The notes beneath the pieces were generated by a model, which saw only the letters and a list, made by a program, of their open reading frames with translations, searched no databases and was not told the origin of the DNA. Shown in pieces: positions 5,274 through 8,243 of a stretch of DNA of 8,243 bases. The stretch spans positions 1 to 8,243 of the forward strand of contig DASQLQ010000138.1 in assembly GCA_035629935.1 (NCBI GenBank), given 5' to 3'. How positions within the stretch are numbered: the first letter of the stretch is position 1; every line of letters starts with the position of its first letter. The translations under genes and the position numbers were made by a program. Source of the DNA: DASQLQ01 sp035629935. Its GTDB lineage: Bacteria; Actinomycetota; CADDZG01; WHSQ01.

Positions 5274-6853
5274 AGTGGGATGTTCCCGTGTTTCCGTTGC
5301 GGGATCGTCTCGCGCTTGGAGCGCAGCATGTCGAGGGCCTGAACGAGCTTCTTGCGCGTCTCCTGTGGCTCGATGACGGCGTCGATGTAGCCCCGCTCGG
5401 CGGCGATGTATGGCGTGAGGAACTGGGCGTTGTACTCGCCGATCAGCTCCTGTCGCTTCGACTCCGCTTCGTCTGCTCCGGCGATCTCCTTGCGGTGGAT
5501 GATGTTGACGGCTCCCTCAGCGCCCATGACGGCGATCTCGGACGAGGGCCACGCGAACGACACATCGGCCCGGATGTGCTTGGAGTTCATGACCACGTAA
5601 GCACCGCCGTACGCCTTCCGAGTGATTACGGTCATCCGAGGCACAGTGGCCTCACTGAAGGCGTAGAGGAGCTTGGACCCGTGGCGGATGATCCCGCCGT
5701 ACTCCTGCTCGGTGCCGGGGAGGAACCCCGGGACATCGACGAACGTCACCAAAGGGATGTTGAACGCGTCGCAGAAACGAACGAATCGGCCACCCTTCGT
5801 CGAAGAAGTGATGTCCAAGCAACCGGCCAGGACCTGAGGCTGGTTCGCAACCACTCCCACGGGATGCCCGTTCAGCCGGGCGAAACCGCACAGGATGTTC
5901 TGCGCCCAGTGAGGGTGCACCTCGAAGAACTCACCGTCATCGAAAACGCTCGCGATGACTTGATGCATGTCGTACGGCTTGTTTGCCGTGTCGGGCATCA
6001 GGTCCAGCAGCTCGGTGCATGAACGTTGCGGATCATCTGTTGGAGGGAAGTACGGAGGGGATTCGAAGTTGTTCGCCGGCAAGAACGACATCAGGTAACG
6101 GATCTGCTGCAGGCAATCCTCGTCGTTCGCAGCAACGAAGTGCGCGACGCCGGACTTGGACGCGTGCGACATCGCACCGCCGAGTTCTTCTTGAGAAACC
6201 TCTTCTCCGGTAACCGTCTTGATCACATCGGGACCCGTTATGAACATGTGGGACGTCTCGCTGACCATGAACACGAAGTCGGTCATCGCCGGCGAGTAGA
6301 CGGCGCCGCCCGCACACGGGCCCATGATCGCCGAGATCTGAGGGATCACACCCGATGAGCGCACGTTGCGGTCGAAGATGTAGCCGTACCCGGCGAGCGA
6401 GGCCGCTCCTTCTTGGATACGAGCGCCCCCGGAGTCGTTCAACCCGATGACGGGGGCTCCGGTCTGGAGTGCCAGGTCCATAATCTTGCAGATCTTCTCG
6501 CCCATGACCTCGCCGAGCGATCCTCCGAACACCGTGAAGTCCTGGGCGAACACGAAGACCTTGCGTCCGTCGATCGTGCCCCAACCTGTCACTACAGCGT
6601 CAGAGTAAGGACGACGGTTCTCGATCCCGAAGCCGTGGCTCCGGTGCCTCATCAACTGATCGGTCTCTACGAAGGAGTCGGGGTCCAGCAGCTTCTCGAT
6701 GCGCTCCCGGGCGGTCAGCTTCCCCCGCTCGTGCTGGCGGTCTATCGCCGCTTGGCCCCCGGCCAGCAGAGCCTCGTCCCGCCGGGCGACGAGATCCTCG
6801 ATCCGGTCCTCCAAGGGCCGTTTGGGAGTGGCTTCGGGCTCAGGCTGCTGCAT
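5270..6853 (-). CDS. accD: Acyl-CoA carboxylase beta subunit (carboxyltransferase, PccB/AccD5 type)
   Basis: A 527-residue carboxyltransferase that moves the carboxyl group from carboxybiotin to an acyl-CoA, giving malonyl- or methylmalonyl-CoA in the cytoplasm. Length and sequence fit PccB/AccD5: the N-terminal half has NDSGGARIQEG (139-149) and GPCAGGAVYSPA (178-189), whose Gly182-Gly183 forms an oxyanion hole in this family. The C-terminal half has FVDVPGFLPGTEQEYGGIIRHG with GGAY at 416-419 (second oxyanion site), and it ends in KHGNIPL. Residue 420, next to that site, is valine; the corresponding Streptomyces coelicolor PccB residue is Asp422, which affects acyl-CoA choice. Start: the frame stays open to 6964, but the extra 37 residues do not resemble the family. 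ATG 6851-6853 gives the family's usual N-terminus and lies eight bases from a TACACT -10 box. The biotin carboxylase/carrier alpha subunit is not in the window. Followed by accE with a four-base overlap. Propionyl- versus acetyl-CoA preference is unresolved. Confidence 0.93.
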   Translation of the reverse strand: MQQPEPEATPKRPLEDRIEDLVARRDEALLAGGQAAIDRQHERGKLTARERIEKLLDPDSFVETDQLMRHRSHGFGIENRRPYSDAVVTGWGTIDGRKVFVFAQDFTVFGGSLGEVMGEKICKIMDLALQTGAPVIGLNDSGGARIQEGAASLAGYGYIFDRNVRSSGVIPQISAIMGPCAGGAVYSPAMTDFVFMVSETSHMFITGPDVIKTVTGEEVSQEELGGAMSHASKSGVAHFVAANDEDCLQQIRYLMSFLPANNFESPPYFPPTDDPQRSCTELLDLMPDTANKPYDMHQVIASVFDDGEFFEVHPHWAQNILCGFARLNGHPVGVVANQPQVLAGCLDITSSTKGGRFVRFCDAFNIPLVTFVDVPGFLPGTEQEYGGIIRHGSKLLYAFSEATVPRMTVITRKAYGGAYVVMNSKHIRADVSFAWPSSEIAVMGAEGAVNIIHRKEIAGADEAESKRQELIGEYNAQFLTPYIAAERGYIDAVIEPQETRKKLVQALDMLRSKRETIPQRKHGNIPL

Positions 6854-6861
6854 CGCCGGGC

Positions 6862-6867
6862 AGTGTA
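6862..6867 (-). promoter_or_regulatory. Putative -10 box of accD (leaderless)
   Basis: In the accD direction this reads TACACT, matching the actinobacterial TANNNT -10 consensus. Eight bases (6854-6861) separate it from the ATG at 6853, so transcription would start at or within a base or two of the start codon. No Shine-Dalgarno sequence precedes that ATG, consistent with a leaderless mRNA. I see no convincing -35 box, which is common for such promoters. Confidence 0.45.
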
Positions 6868-6906
6868 GACCCAGGATCCTTCGGAAAGCGTTGGGGAAAT
6901 GCTCGA

Positions 6907-6933
6907 AAACGGACAAAAACGGGCACCAAACGG
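6907..6933. promoter_or_regulatory. Three AAACGG direct repeats at helical spacing, candidate operator
   Basis: AAACGG occurs at 6907-6912, 6917-6922 and 6928-6933, with start-to-start distances of 10 and 11 bp, about one DNA turn. The three copies would face the same side of the helix. The first two are longer matches (AAAACGG). They lie in the 115-bp region between the divergent accD and membrane-protein genes, roughly 54 to 80 bp upstream of the presumed accD start point and 36 to 62 bp before the other gene's ATG. No known regulator is assigned. Confidence 0.4.
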
Positions 6934-6968
6934 CAGGGGAGTGCCACCTGAGGGCGAACCCCAAAGTT

Positions 6969-7958
6969 ATGAGCCCAATAAGGATGGCCCGGGATCTCAG
7001 AGACCTCTATCGGAGTCTCTCCGAGATGCTCGTGCTCGAGGATTCGGTGGAGGAAGCCGGTTACGAACTGGCCGTCTCCGCGCGCAACTTCTCGCGCAAC
7101 ACCCAGGCCGTCGTCGACGACAAGCTCAACTTCTCCGCCACGCTTATGCGTGCCGGCGAGGTCACGGCTGCCAATCGCTTGCTCGAGGAGTTCGAAAGAG
7201 ACGTCCGTGAGGAAGAAGCCGCCCTGATCGAGAAAGTGAACGAGGTCAAGGTGGCCGAGGCAGTCCGCCGCGACGGCATCACACGCGTGCGACTCGCTCG
7301 CGTTCTCGCGGTTGCGATGATCGGCTCGAGTTTGCTGAGCTTCTCTGCGGCCGGAATGGCTCTCGCCGGATTGATCAAGGACCGGGCCGCGAATTCCAAT
7401 GGCGACGAAGTGCGCGTTCGCGTCGCGGATTCGGGGTCGGTTGCCGATGGAACTACGAAGGCCCGTGCTCGCATGCCCAAGCCCCTTCGCAAGGTGCGCA
7501 TCGGTGACGTCAAACTGCTGCTGACCGTCTCGCAACTCCGCACGATCCGCGAGCTCGGTGGGACCGTCGACGAGTCCGAGCTCCAAGGGATCATCCAGCT
7601 CCTTCCCCAGCCTTTGGCCGAGAAGGTGCAGCAAGCGATCGTGGTGGCTGCCGCTGCGGTTGAGGATGTGCAGGAGACGGTCACGGTGGCCGAAGGCCCC
7701 GATCTCAAAGCCCTCAAGGAGAAGGCCAAGAGGAAGGCTCGCCAAGAAGCCAAGGCTGCTGCTCAGGCCGAGGCCGAGGCTGAGGAAACCCCTCCGGCTC
7801 CGCAACCTTCCGAGGCCCCGTCCGAGGAACCAACACCGGACGACAGCCCAACCGACGACGACTCGGCCTCCGATGACGAGGAGGGCCGGACCGACGCAGA
7901 AGGCGAGGGAGACGATCCCCTCTTCGACGTCCCGGGCGACGACGAGGACCTGCGCTAG
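6969..7958 (+). CDS. Hypothetical single-pass membrane protein with acidic tail
   Basis: I do not recognise this 329-residue protein. Residues 1-100 are predicted helical and charged (EEFERDVREEEAALIEKVNEV), likely a coiled coil. Residues 101-110 are arginine-rich (RRDGITRVRLA), followed by one transmembrane segment at about 111-135 (VLAVAMIGSSLLSFSAAGMALAGLI). The basic stretch before it suggests the N-terminus is cytoplasmic and the rest outside. After the membrane comes a short region, a small conserved-looking part (about 176-240, IGDVKLLLTVSQLRTIRELGG and a helical stretch), a Lys/Ala/Glu helix (246-273) and an acidic Pro/Ser/Asp-rich tail to the end. The frame continues upstream into antisense of accD, but that part looks non-coding. 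ATG 6969 is the best start; ATG 6984 is the alternative. Neither has a well-spaced Shine-Dalgarno. It is divergent from accD and convergent with purM, the stops lying 12 nt apart. Confidence 0.7.
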   Translation: MSPIRMARDLRDLYRSLSEMLVLEDSVEEAGYELAVSARNFSRNTQAVVDDKLNFSATLMRAGEVTAANRLLEEFERDVREEEAALIEKVNEVKVAEAVRRDGITRVRLARVLAVAMIGSSLLSFSAAGMALAGLIKDRAANSNGDEVRVRVADSGSVADGTTKARARMPKPLRKVRIGDVKLLLTVSQLRTIRELGGTVDESELQGIIQLLPQPLAEKVQQAIVVAAAAVEDVQETVTVAEGPDLKALKEKAKRKARQEAKAAAQAEAEAEETPPAPQPSEAPSEEPTPDDSPTDDDSASDDEEGRTDAEGEGDDPLFDVPGDDEDLR

Positions 7959-7970
7959 CCGTTTGTCCCT

Positions 7971-8243
7971 CTAGGTAGCCCGGCGGAAGGAACTCTCTCC
8001 GTCGACCAACTCCCCGATCAGCCCGACGGGCTCGATCATGACTCGCGGTGGTCCTTCCACACAGGTGCCGATCCGTCGGGCGCGGTGGCCGGTTCCCGAG
8101 ATCACCTCGAGGGCGCTGTCGACGTCCTGCTCCTTCACGATCACGACGAAGCCGACCCCCATGTTGAAGACCCGGTACATCTCTTCGTCGGTGATGTTTC
8201 CCACGTCCTGGACCAGCTTGAAGATCGGAGGCTCGGGAGGCAG
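7971..8243 (-). CDS. purM: Phosphoribosylformylglycinamidine cyclo-ligase (AIR synthetase), C-terminal fragment
   Basis: The last 90 codons of purM, entering from the right edge of the window and ending in TAG at 7971-7973. PurM uses ATP to close the imidazole ring of FGAM to AIR, the fifth step of purine synthesis, in the cytoplasm. The visible part starts LPPEPPIFKLVQDVGNITDE and contains EMYRVFNMGVGFVVIV, a highly conserved block of the C-terminal AIRS domain, then the ARRIG turn and the final strand RVMIEP. The frame is open to the window edge, so the GTG at 8204 is an internal valine codon rather than a start. The N-terminal domain is outside the window. The short tail after the last strand (GLIGELVDGESSFRRAT) is unremarkable. 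Confidence 0.95.
   Translation of the reverse strand: MPPEPPIFKLVQDVGNITDEEMYRVFNMGVGFVVIVKEQDVDSALEVISGTGHRARRIGTCVEGPPRVMIEPVGLIGELVDGESSFRRAT

Noticed and set aside
6854..6964. Extra 37 N-terminal residues of accD
   Set aside because: The extension does not resemble the carboxyltransferase family, crosses the likely -10 box and occupies the divergent promoter region. ATG 6853 gives the usual family length.
6699..6968. N-terminal extension of the membrane-protein gene into accD
   Set aside because: These 90 codons are antisense to conserved accD sequence, low in recognisable structure and Arg/Ser-rich. The plausible protein begins at 6969 or 6984.
7956..7973. Terminator between the membrane-protein gene and purM
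   Set aside because: Only 12 bases separate the two stops, with no hairpin or T-run that I can see.

Overview
The window suggests a high-GC actinobacterium (Actinomycetota), probably from a lineage without a well-studied model. The reasons are an acyl-CoA carboxylase beta subunit directly followed by a small epsilon subunit (an actinobacterial arrangement), a likely leaderless promoter of the TANNNT type, and secreted calcium-binding repeat proteins of the CTIxGT...DVIC type that I associate with this phylum. This is inference from gene content; no database was searched.

Layout, left to right. (1) Positions 1-141, plus: the last 46 residues of a 3-hydroxyacyl-CoA (3-hydroxybutyryl-CoA) dehydrogenase. 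(2) 131-1474, plus: a secreted NAGPA-like phosphodiester glycosidase whose signal peptide is encoded upstream of the first conventional start codon. (3) 1471-3666, minus: a Sec-exported protein of 731 residues made of two cysteine-bounded arrays of nine-residue RTX calcium-binding repeats. (4) 3685-4923, minus: a Sec-exported protein with two PPC-like beta-sandwich domains and a cysteine-containing C-terminal domain, 18 nt upstream of the RTX gene. (5) 4995-5273 and 5270-6853, minus: accE and accD, overlapping by four bases. (6) 6969-7958, plus: an unrecognised single-pass membrane protein with an acidic tail, divergent from accD. (7) 7971-8243, minus: the C-terminal 90 residues of PurM.

The four complete minus-strand genes run accD, accE, PPC-like, RTX with small gaps, so they could share transcription, although the 71-nt gap before the PPC-like gene leaves room for a separate signal. 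Three of the complete genes (2-4) encode proteins with Sec-type signal peptides, and they sit as a block between lipid and acyl-CoA metabolism genes (hydroxyacyl-CoA dehydrogenase, carboxylase). No type I secretion gene is visible. The block is the part of the window most likely to hold an uncharacterised extracellular or cell-surface function. There is no stretch over 300 bases without a gene, and I saw no tRNA, rRNA, insertion sequence or CRISPR array.

The most useful small-scale observations are the missing conventional start codon of the glycosidase; the exact 46 + 23 repeat count and eight-cysteine pattern of the RTX protein; a valine at the carboxylase position that is aspartate in Streptomyces PccB; and the 115-bp divergent accD promoter region, which holds a TACACT -10 eight bases from the ATG and three AAACGG repeats at helical spacing.
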